Notes: generated from the letters alone by a model not told the origin. 64,000 bases of DNA from Paenisporosarcina macmurdoensis (GCF_042658845.1 NZ_JBHSRI010000038.1:124001-188000), one strand, 5' to 3'. Shown: positions 1 to 8,185, counted from the first letter of the stretch. Made by a program: numbers and translations.

Positions 1-330
1 CCTAAAAGTTATGAAATATGACTAAGGTCAGTTCCTTTTTATAATTAATAGAGGTTGATTTCCGTTACATGCGGACGCTTTCCGCGGGCGAGGTCGAGCC
101 TCCTCGGTCGCAAAATGCTCCCTGTGGGGTCTCGACTGTCTCGCTTTTCCCGCTGGAGTCGCCGCCTTCCACTCCAATCAACCATAATTTCATCATGTGC
201 AAAACAGAACATTAAAAATGTTTACAATGTTCGATTTTGGATGCAAATAAAAGACTCATTTTTCTCCGCTTATCTTATATTAGGGCCTTACTATACAGTC
301 CCATATACTTTCTTGCGCAATGCTAAGACG
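1..330 (+). repeat. Dispersed repeat, subfamily A, copy 1 (reaches the window edge)
   Basis: A GC-rich foldback block at 53-183 begins GGTTGATTTCCG and ends AATCAACC, so its ends are inverted. It contains the signature GGACGCTTTCCGCGGG. The flanks (a hairpin around CCTAAAAGTTATGAAATATGAC on the left, an AT-rich tail on the right) match those of the copy at 60286-60655, so the unit is about 350 bp. Unlike the other copies it lacks the long perfect internal hairpin. The open reading frame across it is an artefact of the repeat. Confidence 0.8.
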
Positions 331-397
331 TAAATGTCCTCTTCCTCTGTATTTAATATCAACGGAACGGATTACTAACAAAAATAAATGAAGCAAA

Positions 398-632
398 AAG
401 AGGTCGAAATTACATCTTCGACCAAACATCTACATGAAGAAATCTTCTATTCTTTAGTTAACCAAATCACAGCGACTTGGTGCTTTCAGGTTGCAAGGGT
501 GCGAAGGACACACGCCCGCCGCAGTATGATCTGAAAAATAGTTGGGTGAAGTGACGCAGTCACAAACCCAACGATTTGTTCTTTAGATTATTGTGTAGCA
601 GGTAACGTGTCTGAAGCGGACTGGAAACCTGT
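398..632 (+). ncRNA. Multicopy structured element, copy A (candidate RNA)
   Basis: The first stem is 402-408 with 417-423 (GGTCGAA/TTCGACC). A long-range pairing joins CAGGTT at 487-492 to AACCTG at 626-631. A nested hairpin pairs GTTGGGT at 541-547 with ACCCAAC at 566-572 around an inner GTGAC-gca-GTCAC stem. Other copies keep these stems with different bases, which supports a folded RNA or a palindromic DNA element. It ends about 210 bp before the lipoprotein gene. No promoter or terminator is obvious and I do not recognise the RNA class. Confidence 0.6.
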
Positions 633-682
633 CATTCTCACTAAATATATCTAGGTTTTGGTTAATAAAAATTTCCTTCTGC

Positions 683-730
683 GGCAGACTAAGCGTAAAT
701 ATAATCAATTGTATGTTTTCAATATCAACT
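683..730 (+). repeat. Short repeat fragment (subfamily A tail)
   Basis: The motif CTAAGCGTAAAT is followed about 20 bp later by CAATATCAA. The same pair occurs at 322-361 (in the tail of subfamily A copy 1) and at 27488-27529. This probably is a leftover tail of the dispersed repeat. Confidence 0.45.
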
Positions 731-842
731 GTATTGTTTAAAATCGCTTACTATAAAGATAATAAATATTACCAATTGAAACCTTTTAAGAGTAAACTCG
801 TATTAATAGAAGAAATGAAAATACAGGAAAGGTGATGACAAC

Positions 843-1700
843 ATGAAGAAATGGATGACACTCATGGTTGCTAGTGTACTAACACTAGGCTTGGCTGCAT
901 GTAATTCAACTGCAACTCCTACTTCTGAAACGGCTGAAGATAAAACAAGCGAGTTAACACTTAAGCAAGTTTTCGATAAGTCTCTTGCTCAATCGGAATC
1001 TATTAAAAACTTAACCGCAGATATTGAAATGTCTCAATTCATCGAAGTACCATCTCAAGATGTCGCTATGGATACAGTTACAAATATGACGATGGACATG
1101 TTTGTGGATCCGTTGAGTATTTACCAGAAAGGTACCACATCCACGACGGTGCCAGGTGAAGATTCTTCTGTGCAACCGCAAGAAATTGAAATTGAAAGTT
1201 ATATGACAGATGAAGGATTTTTCATGAACCATAGCATGTCGGAACAATGGGTGAAATTGCCAGGAGATATGTATGAGCAAATGATGGCAATGTCTCAAAA
1301 GCAAGCAGACCCTTCTCAGCAGTTGAAGGATTTAGAAGTGTTTATGGAAGATTTTACGTTTGAACAAACAGAAGATATGTATGTGTTAAATTTGTCTGCA
1401 TCAGGAGACAAATTTAATGAATTAATTAAGAAACAATTAACTGAAACAATGCCCGAAATGCAACTAGACCAAGAAGAAATGTTGAAAGACATGAATATAG
1501 AAAAAGTGGATTATGAAATATTCATTGATAAAGAAACGTTTAATACTACTGCTTTTAACATGGTCTTGGAAATGACAGTATCGGTTGAAGGTGAAGAGAT
1601 GCAAATGTCTCAAGATTTGAAATCGACCTTTACAAAGTATAATGAAATTGAACCGATTAAAGTGCCTCAAGAAGTATTAGATAACGCACAAGAAATGTAG
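843..1700 (+). CDS. Putative lipoprotein, DUF6612/LolA-like
   Basis: A 285-residue secreted lipoprotein. The N-terminus is a signal peptide with lipobox LAAC (Cys20), so the mature protein should be lipid-anchored outside the membrane. The rest is rich in Met, Glu and Lys with alternating beta-type segments, as in DUF6612 and LolA/LppX-like proteins of Bacillales. The ligand is unknown. The start is supported by AAAGGTGAT eight bases upstream. The gene stands alone between a repeat-rich region and a bidirectional terminator. Family assignment is from general resemblance. Confidence 0.7.
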   Translation: MKKWMTLMVASVLTLGLAACNSTATPTSETAEDKTSELTLKQVFDKSLAQSESIKNLTADIEMSQFIEVPSQDVAMDTVTNMTMDMFVDPLSIYQKGTTSTTVPGEDSSVQPQEIEIESYMTDEGFFMNHSMSEQWVKLPGDMYEQMMAMSQKQADPSQQLKDLEVFMEDFTFEQTEDMYVLNLSASGDKFNELIKKQLTETMPEMQLDQEEMLKDMNIEKVDYEIFIDKETFNTTAFNMVLEMTVSVEGEEMQMSQDLKSTFTKYNEIEPIKVPQEVLDNAQEM

Positions 1701-1757
1701 TTAGAGCGTGGAGTTAGACATAGCTCTTTTGTTCAAAAATCTATCTCGAAAAAACAA

Positions 1758-1793
1758 AAAGCCTCCCCCAAAAGAATTTGGGGGAGGCTTTAC
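1758..1793. terminator. Bidirectional terminator
   Basis: AAAGCCTCCCCC and GGGGGAGGCTTT form a 12-bp stem with A- and T-runs on either side. It serves the lipoprotein gene (+) and the convergent yflT gene (-). Confidence 0.9.
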
Positions 1794-1812
1794 TTTATTA
1801 TTCTTGTTGATT

Positions 1813-2157
1813 TTAGTAAGTAAATCCTACCGGTGTGTTTTTTAACACCACTACAACTTTATGTTCATCTAACTTTTCTTCTAGTTGTTCTGCTTCAGGT
1901 TGACTGAACCCAAGCTCTTCAAATTGCGCGCGAAGTTCGTCGCCTTTTTTACGGAAAACATTTGCAATGGATGTTCCTAAACCTTGTTCAGTTACACCTA
2001 CTGTATTCGCGTCTGCCATATCAGCTACTTGATTTGTGCGGTGATTTTCATGAGTGAGCACATAAATATCGTCCTCATTAACACCTTTAGCTTTAATTTC
2101 TTGAATTCCGCGAATGGCTTCATCATCAGTTAAATACTCTTTGTAAGTAACACTCAT
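1813..2157 (-). CDS. yflT: General stress protein, YflT family
   Basis: A 114-residue cytosolic protein of the heat-induced stress protein YflT family: an N-terminal alpha/beta part (SVTYKEYLTDDEAIRGIQE) and a C-terminal segment ending in a hydrophobic strand (HKVVVVLKN). Biochemical role is unknown. In Bacillus subtilis yflT belongs to the sigmaB general stress regulon, and a sigmaB-type promoter lies upstream at 2204-2228. The ribosome site AAAGGAGG is well placed. Monocistronic, convergent with the preceding lipoprotein gene. Confidence 0.88.
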   Translation of the reverse strand: MSVTYKEYLTDDEAIRGIQEIKAKGVNEDDIYVLTHENHRTNQVADMADANTVGVTEQGLGTSIANVFRKKGDELRAQFEELGFSQPEAEQLEEKLDEHKVVVVLKNTPVGFTY

Positions 2158-2203
2158 TATTAAAATCCTCCTTTAAATCGTTTTATTCTGACACGTTAGT
2201 ACT

Positions 2204-2228
2204 TTACCACTCATATCTTGGATTAAAC
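2204..2228 (-). promoter_or_regulatory. SigmaB-type promoter of yflT
   Basis: On the minus strand GTTTAA (2228-2223) is followed after 13 bases by TGGTAA (2209-2204), close to the sigmaB consensus GTTTAA / GGGWAW. The same arrangement precedes four other genes in the window. Confidence 0.6.
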
Positions 2229-2332
2229 TAAATCACGTAAATTTCGAACGAAAGTCTTAGATTCTCGACAAAATCTTAGGTAAGTTGTTGTAAGAATATG
2301 ATAAAATAATCTGAATAAGGAGCGTGAAGGAT

Positions 2333-2953
2333 ATGAAAAAATTGTTTTATCCGTTAGCTTTTGTGACGCTAATCGGATTTATGACATTATTTTTTAATTT
2401 TACGCATGAAGAAATGCAAGAGTTTGATGAAAAAATAGGAGAAGTATTAATAGGAAATGAATTCATTCGTTTCTTCCATTACATGGGTGAGCCAATTTGG
2501 ATTGCCTCTGCAGCACTCATCTTGATTGTATATTTAGCCTTTAGGAGAAACAATTATCGAGGCATGCTATTTGTGTTATTTACAGTAGCGGGTGGTAACT
2601 TTTTAAATCATCTAATGAAGGAATGGATACAACGGGTACGCCCTGATATTCCTAACCAATTGACAAGTTATTGTTTCCCTTCAAATCATGCAATGCTGGG
2701 ATTATTGTATTTATTTACGTATGCTTATTTATTAACTGAAAATAAACCGTCTACGAAATGGCGTCTTAGTATTTGGATTAGTGCAATTGTGTTAACACTA
2801 CTCATAGGTTTATCTCGAGTTGCTGGTAATAATCATTATGGAACAGATGTGGTGGCGGGATGGATGTTTGGCTATTCATTCTTTATCTTAGTGGTCATTT
2901 GGTATGAATGGCGCAATCGCAACATGAGTAAGCGAAAGCGTCAACCAGAATAA
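2333..2953 (+). CDS. PAP2-family membrane phosphatase
   Basis: About 206 residues with six predicted membrane helices. All three PAP2 phosphatase motifs are present: KEWIQRVRP (motif 1), PSNHA (motif 2, proton-donor His) and SRVAGNNHYGTD (motif 3, nucleophilic His plus Asp). Such enzymes remove phosphate from lipid phosphates such as phosphatidylglycerol phosphate or undecaprenyl diphosphate on the outer membrane face. The ATG at 2333 is preferred because AAGGAG lies ten bases upstream; the GTG at 2324 is only one base from it. Substrate cannot be told from sequence. Confidence 0.88.
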   Translation: MKKLFYPLAFVTLIGFMTLFFNFTHEEMQEFDEKIGEVLIGNEFIRFFHYMGEPIWIASAALILIVYLAFRRNNYRGMLFVLFTVAGGNFLNHLMKEWIQRVRPDIPNQLTSYCFPSNHAMLGLLYLFTYAYLLTENKPSTKWRLSIWISAIVLTLLIGLSRVAGNNHYGTDVVAGWMFGYSFFILVVIWYEWRNRNMSKRKRQPE

Positions 2954-2956
2954 TCG

Positions 2957-2990
2957 AAGTCTTACGCTAATTTTTGCGTAAGACTTTTTT
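2957..2990 (+). terminator. Rho-independent terminator
   Basis: AAGTCTTACGC pairs with GCGTAAGACTT, followed by a T-run. It separates the PAP2 gene from the glycosylase gene. Confidence 0.88.
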
Positions 2991-3007
2991 GAAAGGGTGG
3001 GATTAAC

Positions 3008-3658
3008 ATGTTTACGATTCCAGATGAGTTGATAGCAGTCGGAAAAAAGCGTATGGAAGGTCATGCTGTTCAAGGATTTGTTCGTAGCTATGGCAACCCA
3101 CAGCCCAAGTTGCTACTGGTGGGAGAAGCACCTGGTGAAAATGAAATTGCCACAGGGATTCCTTTTATTGGACGAGCAGGAACTGAACTTATGAAGTCAT
3201 TAGAAAGTATTGGTTTAACCCGAGATGATGTGTATATGACCAGTACTGTAAGGAGCCGCCCATACAAATGGGGAACTAAAAAAGAACGTGATGGAACGAT
3301 TGTGAAAAGAACTTACAATCGCGCACCAAAGACTTCAGAAATTTTAGCACATGCACCACTGTTGGATTATGAAATTCACTATCTACAGCCGCTATTGGTT
3401 GTTACTCTGGGAACAATCGGACTGCAGCGACTGTTGGGGAAAAGTGCTAAAGTAACCGAAATACACGGTCAAAAAATTTACAGACCTATTCAATACTTAC
3501 ATAATTTCGAGGATAGTCACTACACTTTAACGTCAAAATCCTTTGTGATCGTCCCAACTTTTCATCCGGCTTCTGTTTTTTACAGACCCTCCTTAAGAGA
3601 GCATGTTTTTCAAGACTGGCAAAAAATAGGACAGTATGTAAAGGAGACATCATCATGA
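3008..3658 (+). CDS. Uracil-DNA glycosylase family protein lacking the Fe-S cysteines
   Basis: A 216-residue protein of the family 4-like uracil-DNA glycosylase superfamily, expected to excise uracil from DNA in base-excision repair. Motif 1 GEAPGENE (water-activating region), IPFIGRAG and the C-terminal FHPAS loop are intact. The protein has no cysteine at all: family 4 enzymes carry four Cys for a 4Fe-4S cluster, and the usual KCRP segment reads VRSRP here. It may be a cluster-free branch. The ribosome site AAAGGGTGG supports ATG 3008. It overlaps the next gene by four bases. Confidence 0.82.
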   Translation: MFTIPDELIAVGKKRMEGHAVQGFVRSYGNPQPKLLLVGEAPGENEIATGIPFIGRAGTELMKSLESIGLTRDDVYMTSTVRSRPYKWGTKKERDGTIVKRTYNRAPKTSEILAHAPLLDYEIHYLQPLLVVTLGTIGLQRLLGKSAKVTEIHGQKIYRPIQYLHNFEDSHYTLTSKSFVIVPTFHPASVFYRPSLREHVFQDWQKIGQYVKETSS

Positions 3659-4710
3659 CGTACGAAAAAGCATTGAAACATGCACACTATGAGTATTCAA
3701 AAGTAGAGAATTTAGGTGAAGGTGCCTGGCATCGAGCTTGGAAGGTTATGAGTAATAAACATGATCCAGTCGTTTTGCGTATTCCAAAGAAAATAGCGTA
3801 TCAAAAAGAAGTAGTTTACGACGAGTCGGCACTAAAAGCGGAGTATGGGGGAACTGAAATTTACTATCGATGTGTCAATGCAGTTGTAGCAGGAGCCGCA
3901 CCGGAAATGTTTGAAAATTATGTATCAGCAGAATTGACGTATACATTGGAATCCTTTGCAGGAAATCATGTGGACTTACATCATTTGAATAAAGAAGATG
4001 CACACATCTTGGGTGTGAATATTGGACAATTGTATAGAAAAGTAGAACAAGTTGACCATGGAATTGAAGGATTTGGTTTTTTGGCATGGAATGAAAAACA
4101 AGGCACACATGGTCAGTTTTCGAGTGATTTTAATGCATTCATTGAAGAGGAATGCCAAGAAGTAATGGATGACTATCGTGAATTGTCCGCTAAAAGTCCG
4201 CTATTTGAGACCCCTCAACTAAAAGCGGCTTTCCTACGAATTTGCGAAAATCGATTAAACGAAATTACTCACCCTGTATTGACCAATCAAGATGCTTCCC
4301 CTGAGAACTGGCTTATGGATAAGGGGCAATTACGTATAATCGATCCTTTGCCCATCGTTTACTTTGGAGAAGTAATGGCCGCAAATTTCTTGAATTTGTA
4401 TGAAACGTTATTTGTGGAGCTTGCACATACTGAACGCTATGGAAAACATCGTTTCCATGAGTGTCAGGAGGCTTTACAAAGTATTGCGGATGGCTTCATA
4501 GAAGGCTATTGTGCAGAAAAACCACATTTAATTGCTCTTTTAAGAGGGGAACAATTGCTGCAAGTTCTTGACTCTGCCATTGGCCACGTACGTATGCTGG
4601 AGACTGGAATGACAGAAGAACAAATCATTCGTTTTGGCTCACAAGAAGTTGTAGAAAAGCGTTTGATTGTATTTGGCAAGAAAATGAACGAATTGCTTCA
4701 TCTTGTTTGA
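3655..4710 (+). CDS. Phosphotransferase-like (APH-fold) protein
   Basis: A 351-residue protein resembling aminoglycoside phosphotransferase/choline kinase-fold proteins. It has a nucleotide-binding-like N-lobe (LGEGAWHRAWKV, VVLRIPK). The catalytic-loop equivalent is TNQDASPENWL, where the usual HGD is replaced by NQD, followed by RIIDP for the metal-binding DxD. Substrate is unknown, and the altered loop makes kinase activity uncertain. ATG overlaps the glycosylase stop (ATGA), so the two are translationally coupled. A weak inverted repeat without T-run follows at 4710-4748. Confidence 0.6.
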   Translation: MTYEKALKHAHYEYSKVENLGEGAWHRAWKVMSNKHDPVVLRIPKKIAYQKEVVYDESALKAEYGGTEIYYRCVNAVVAGAAPEMFENYVSAELTYTLESFAGNHVDLHHLNKEDAHILGVNIGQLYRKVEQVDHGIEGFGFLAWNEKQGTHGQFSSDFNAFIEEECQEVMDDYRELSAKSPLFETPQLKAAFLRICENRLNEITHPVLTNQDASPENWLMDKGQLRIIDPLPIVYFGEVMAANFLNLYETLFVELAHTERYGKHRFHECQEALQSIADGFIEGYCAEKPHLIALLRGEQLLQVLDSAIGHVRMLETGMTEEQIIRFGSQEVVEKRLIVFGKKMNELLHLV

Positions 4711-4744
4711 ACTTTCTAAAGAACCTTGTAACAAACTTTAGAAG

Positions 4745-4773
4745 TTGCACAAAGGAAACATATCTCCTACAAT
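4745..4773 (+). promoter_or_regulatory. SigmaA-type promoter of zupT
   Basis: TTGCAC (4745-4750), a 17-base spacer, and TACAAT (4768-4773). Confidence 0.6.
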
Positions 4774-4797
4774 AAACTCAATAGAAGGATAGAGAAA

Positions 4798-5619
4798 GTG
4801 GTTGGAATCATGGATGGAAATGTATTATTTGCACTGGCATTAACATTGTTTGCCGGTTTAGCTACTGGGATAGGAAGTTTATTAGCATTTGTAACGAAAC
4901 GCACGAATACTAAATTTTTATCTTTAGCCCTGGGATTTTCTGCAGGTGTCATGATTTACGTATCGATGATTGAGATATTTGTAAAAGCGAAAGATGCTTT
5001 AGTCAATGAGCTAGGTGCTTCTCAAGGATATTGGTTAACAGTTATCGGGTTTTTTAGTGGGATTTTTGTGATAGCACTAATCGATAAACTATTGCCGAAA
5101 TCTACGAATCCACATGAAGTTAAAGGTGTGGAAGACATGGATTTGCAACCGTCTAATGATGAGTATACAAAGTTGATGAGGATGGGGTTGTTTACAGCTC
5201 TGGCCATTGGAATACATAACTTTCCGGAAGGAATTGCGACGTTTATTTCTGCTATGCAAGATCCGAACCTAGGAATTGCTATAGCGATTGCAGTAGCGAT
5301 TCACAATATTCCAGAAGGAATTGCTGTAGCAGTTCCAATTTATTACGCAACAGGGAATCGTAAAACGGCGTTCAAATGGTCGTTTTTATCTGGTTTAGCA
5401 GAGCCTGTAGGAGCAATTGTAGCAGTCTTATTTTTAATGCCTTTTTTGAATGATGTGATGTTTGGGATGATTTTTGCAGGTGTTGCCGGAATTATGGTAT
5501 TCATTTCGTTGGATGAATTGTTGCCAGCTGCTCAAAAATACGATGAAGCACATTTGTCTATTTATGGAGTAGTTGGTGGAATGGCTGTCATGGCTTTAAG
5601 TTTATTGTTAATTGCTTAA
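4798..5619 (+). CDS. zupT: ZIP-family zinc/divalent metal importer ZupT
   Basis: A 273-residue membrane protein with about eight helices. The ZIP metal-site motifs are present twice: HNFPEGIATF (helix 4) and HNIPEGIAVA (helix 5), followed by SGLAEPVGA. ZupT imports zinc and other divalent cations. The central loop between helices 3 and 4 is short and acidic. The GTG start at 4798 has GAAGG nine bases upstream; ATG 4810 is the alternative. It has its own promoter and terminator. No Zur-like operator was recognised. Confidence 0.92.
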   Translation: MVGIMDGNVLFALALTLFAGLATGIGSLLAFVTKRTNTKFLSLALGFSAGVMIYVSMIEIFVKAKDALVNELGASQGYWLTVIGFFSGIFVIALIDKLLPKSTNPHEVKGVEDMDLQPSNDEYTKLMRMGLFTALAIGIHNFPEGIATFISAMQDPNLGIAIAIAVAIHNIPEGIAVAVPIYYATGNRKTAFKWSFLSGLAEPVGAIVAVLFLMPFLNDVMFGMIFAGVAGIMVFISLDELLPAAQKYDEAHLSIYGVVGGMAVMALSLLLIA

Positions 5620-5624
5620 ATGGA

Positions 5625-5662
5625 TAACACGTTGTCTAGTCTAACTAGGTAGCGTGTTTTTT
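5625..5662 (+). terminator. Rho-independent terminator after zupT
   Basis: AACACG pairs with CGTGTT, with an inner CTAG/CTAG stem, followed by a T-run. Confidence 0.85.
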
Positions 5663-5678
5663 CTAAATAGGTTTCTTG

Positions 5679-5741
5679 TTGTAAGTTAATGATTATAAAA
5701 CTATACTGATGTGTAAAGAGTTAAATAGACATGTGTAAAGA
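5679..5741 (+). promoter_or_regulatory. niaP promoter with tandem operator-like repeats
   Basis: TTGTAA (5679-5684), 17-base spacer, TATACT (5702-5707). Directly downstream the 11-mer ATGTGTAAAGA occurs at 5709-5719 and 5731-5741, exactly 22 bp apart, a good position for repression. The niacin-responsive repressor NiaR controls niaP in Bacillus and is the likely binder; this is an inference. Confidence 0.5.
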
Positions 5742-5755
5742 CAAGGAGTGAAAAG

Positions 5756-6973
5756 ATGACAACCTCAACTACAAAAGAGAATAAGCCTCTTTCAAGAAAT
5801 AAATTATTAGGAATTGCAGGACTTGGTTGGATGTTCGATGCGATGGATGTAGGGATATTGTCTTTCGTGATGGCGGCACTTGCCATTGAGTGGAGCTTAT
5901 CTCCTGGACAGATGGGGTGGATAGGTAGTGTCAACTCAATCGGTATGGCAGTGGGAGCATTAACATTTGGTTTATTAGCTGATCGAATAGGTCGTAAACG
6001 TGTCTTTATTCTGACGCTGCTGTTGTTTTCTATAGCAAGTGGTCTTTCAGCGTTATCTACTACGCTTGCCGTGTTTTTAGTATTTCGATTTTTTGTTGGG
6101 ATGGGACTAGGTGGCGAACTTCCTGTTGCATCAACACTTGTAGCTGAAAGTGTGGAAGCCAAAGAACGTGGTCGTATTGTTGTATTACTGGAAAGTTTTT
6201 GGGCTGCTGGTTGGTTGATTGCTGCATTAATTTCGTATTTTATTATTCCGAATTATGGCTGGCAAGTAGCTTTAGTGATTACGGCATTGCCTGCTTTTTA
6301 TGCTATTTATTTACGTATCAATTTACCTGATTCACCACAGTTTACTGCCAAACGAGTGCGTGATCGAACATACGGTCAAAATATGAAGGCTGTTTGGTCA
6401 AAACCTTACACGAAGCCAACGTTAATGTTATGGATATTATGGTTTACAGTCGTATTCTCTTATTACGGCATGTTCTTATGGTTACCGAGTGTGATGGTGA
6501 TCAAAGGATTTAGTTTAATTAAGAGTTTTGAATATGTCTTGATCATGACGATTGCACAGTTGCCTGGATATTTCACTGCTGCTTGGTTAATTGAAAAAGC
6601 AGGACGGAAATTTGTATTGATTACTTATTTATTAGGTACTGCTGCTAGTGCGTTTGTATTCGGAAATGCGGATACCACGATGTTATTGATCGTATCTGGT
6701 GCTTTCTTGTCCTTCTTCAATCTAGGTGCTTGGGGTGCACTTTACGCATATACGCCTGAACAATATCCTTCTGTTATTCGAACAACGGGAGCTGGTATGG
6801 CGGCGGCAATCGGTCGCGTAGGAGGTATTCTAGGTCCGTTAATGGTAGGGGCACTTGTCATGAGGGGTTATGAAATTGGTTGGATCTTCGGTATCTTCTG
6901 TATAGCGATTGTTATAGGCGTATTAGCTGTAGCAATTCTAGGTAAAGAAACAAAACAAATTGAATTAGTATAG
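5756..6973 (+). CDS. niaP: Niacin/nicotinamide transporter NiaP (MFS)
   Basis: A 405-residue major facilitator with 12 helices, very similar in my recollection to B. subtilis NiaP/YceI along its whole length (RKLLG-AGLGW-FDAMDVGILSF, WIGSVNSIGMA, GMGLGGELPVAST, VLLESFWA-GWL). The helix 2-3 loop DRIGRKR is the MFS signature. It imports nicotinic acid and/or nicotinamide for NAD salvage. Ribosome site AAGGAGTG sits seven bases before ATG. Monocistronic between terminators, with operator-like direct repeats upstream. Confidence 0.93.
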   Translation: MTTSTTKENKPLSRNKLLGIAGLGWMFDAMDVGILSFVMAALAIEWSLSPGQMGWIGSVNSIGMAVGALTFGLLADRIGRKRVFILTLLLFSIASGLSALSTTLAVFLVFRFFVGMGLGGELPVASTLVAESVEAKERGRIVVLLESFWAAGWLIAALISYFIIPNYGWQVALVITALPAFYAIYLRINLPDSPQFTAKRVRDRTYGQNMKAVWSKPYTKPTLMLWILWFTVVFSYYGMFLWLPSVMVIKGFSLIKSFEYVLIMTIAQLPGYFTAAWLIEKAGRKFVLITYLLGTAASAFVFGNADTTMLLIVSGAFLSFFNLGAWGALYAYTPEQYPSVIRTTGAGMAAAIGRVGGILGPLMVGALVMRGYEIGWIFGIFCIAIVIGVLAVAILGKETKQIELV

Positions 6974-6984
6974 TGTTATAAATG

Positions 6985-7013
6985 GACTCTCTTATGGTGG
7001 AGAGTCTTTTTTT
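6985..7013 (+). terminator. Rho-independent terminator after niaP
   Basis: GACTCTC / GAGAGTC stem followed by seven T. Confidence 0.9.
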
Positions 7014-7016
7014 AAA

Positions 7017-7386
7017 AAGATAAGAAAGTATAAAATTTTAGTTCCATAAACCCAATATTTAAGGTGCTTTTGATAAAAAGATTGATTCATTAATATTGTT
7101 GATTTCCGTTTCAAGCGGACGCTTTCCGCGGGGCGGGCGGTGAGCCTCCTCGGTCGCTTCGCGATCTGCGGGGTCTCACCTGTCCCGCTGATCCCGCTGC
7201 AAAGATATTGGACGAACTGTAATTCGTCCAATATCTTTGCGACGAGTAACCGCAGGAGCACATGTTTTTGCAGTGACGAGGAGACTGAAGCCGTGCCCGC
7301 GAAAAGCGTCCACCGTAGCGGAAATCAACAACCTACTATGGTTACTCATCTTAAAAGGACCGGGCGCACTTTGCCCGGTTTTTTTT
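7017..7386 (+). repeat. Dispersed foldback repeat, subfamily B, copy 1
   Basis: The core at 7098-7329 begins GTTGATTTCCG and ends CGGAAATCAAC, a large imperfect inverted repeat with GGACGCTTTCCGCGG facing CCGCGAAAAGCGTCC. At its centre, 7200-7237, lies a perfect 16-bp hairpin (AAAGATATTGGACGAA and its complement). A 70-bp left flank matches that at 48068. A terminator-like hairpin (CCGGGC/GCCCGG plus T8, 7360-7386) belongs to the unit. The long open frames here are artefacts. Confidence 0.85.
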
Positions 7387-7390
7387 GTTG

Positions 7391-7509
7391 AGTCAGACTC
7401 AGCCGATGCTCAGTCTGACTTTTTGGGGTTGACGTCTGAAAAAAAGAAGATGACGTCTGAAAAATCAGGCTTCACGTCTGAAAAATCGCGATCGACGTCT
7501 GAAAACGTC
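7391..7509 (+). repeat. 21-bp periodic array 1 (4 units) with leading hairpin
   Basis: A hairpin AGTCAGACT/AGTCTGACT (7391-7420) is followed by four copies of the motif SACGTCTGAAAA (S = G or C) starting at 7431, 7452, 7473 and 7494, exactly 21 bp apart, with variable bases between. The frame translates as a TSEK heptad ORF, which I regard as an artefact. Confidence 0.75.
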
Positions 7510-7600
7510 ATTTCTTCCATCCAAAGTGTCCCTCACAACCACAGAAAAGGCTGTGGAGCAAAGCGAGCAGCCCCATTTGGCATTTATTTTTACATATAAT

Positions 7601-7715
7601 AGCTGAGCGATGGCTCAGTTGTAAAAATCGAGGTTCACGTAGGAAAAAAGAGTGATGACGTAGGAAAAAACGTCCGTCACGTAGGAAAAATCGCCATCGA
7701 CGTAGGAATCCCTCC
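7601..7715 (+). repeat. 21-bp periodic array 2 (4 units) with leading hairpin
   Basis: A hairpin CTGAGC/GCTCAG (7603-7618) is followed by four copies of SACGTAGGAA starting at 7636, 7657, 7678 and 7699, again exactly 21 bp apart. It is a sister of array 1 with a different core (ACGTAGG instead of ACGTCTG). Confidence 0.75.
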
Positions 7716-7844
7716 ATATTTGTGCGTGTTGATGAGATCCAAAATTTGAGGGGCAATTGTGTCTACGTCTCCCACCGTTTATTGTTTTTTTATAATGAGT
7801 GTCACTGCTGACTTTAAAGAATGGTCTGAAATAAAGTAAGAAGA

Positions 7845-8024
7845 AGGAGACCGAAATATCATCTTCGGTCGAATATCTACTTATAGATAATATCTATTCT
7901 CTAATAAACCAGACGATCTTAACTGTGAGCTTCCAGGTTTTCAGGGAGAAAAGGGCGAATCCCCACTCTTTGTTCCCTAGATTATAGTGCAGCAGAGAAT
8001 GCGTCCGAAGCGCACTGAAAACCT
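7845..8024 (+). ncRNA. Multicopy structured element, copy B (shortened)
   Basis: First stem GACCGAA/TTCGGTC (7849-7855 with 7864-7870), compensating relative to the other copies. The conserved run GAATATCTACTTA follows, then CAGGTT at 7934-7939, with the closing partner AAACCT at 8018-8023. The long nested GTGAC hairpin is lost and replaced by a short GGGCGAATCCCC hairpin. A weak terminator-like CCCCGTGGGG plus T7 lies downstream at 8066-8084. Confidence 0.55.
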
Positions 8025-8185
8025 CTTTGTGTTAACAGGAATTCTTCAATTAGATTTCTTTAACGAGCCCCGTGGGGTTTTTTTGTGTGAAATATTTATT
8101 CAGAGTTTTCAATATACTCTAGTAGTAGAGAGCATTCCTTGATAAAATGAAACTATCAAATTTGTGTAGCGAGGGAGAGACGGCT

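Noticed and set aside
7237..7599. 120-residue ORF with TSEK heptads
   Set aside because: It lies across a foldback repeat, a terminator-like hairpin and the 21-bp array, has no ribosome site, and the heptads follow from the 21-bp period.
7391..7715. CRISPR-like array
   Set aside because: Repeats are only 10-13 bp with 8-11 bp between and just four units, and there are no cas genes; a CRISPR needs longer repeats and spacers.
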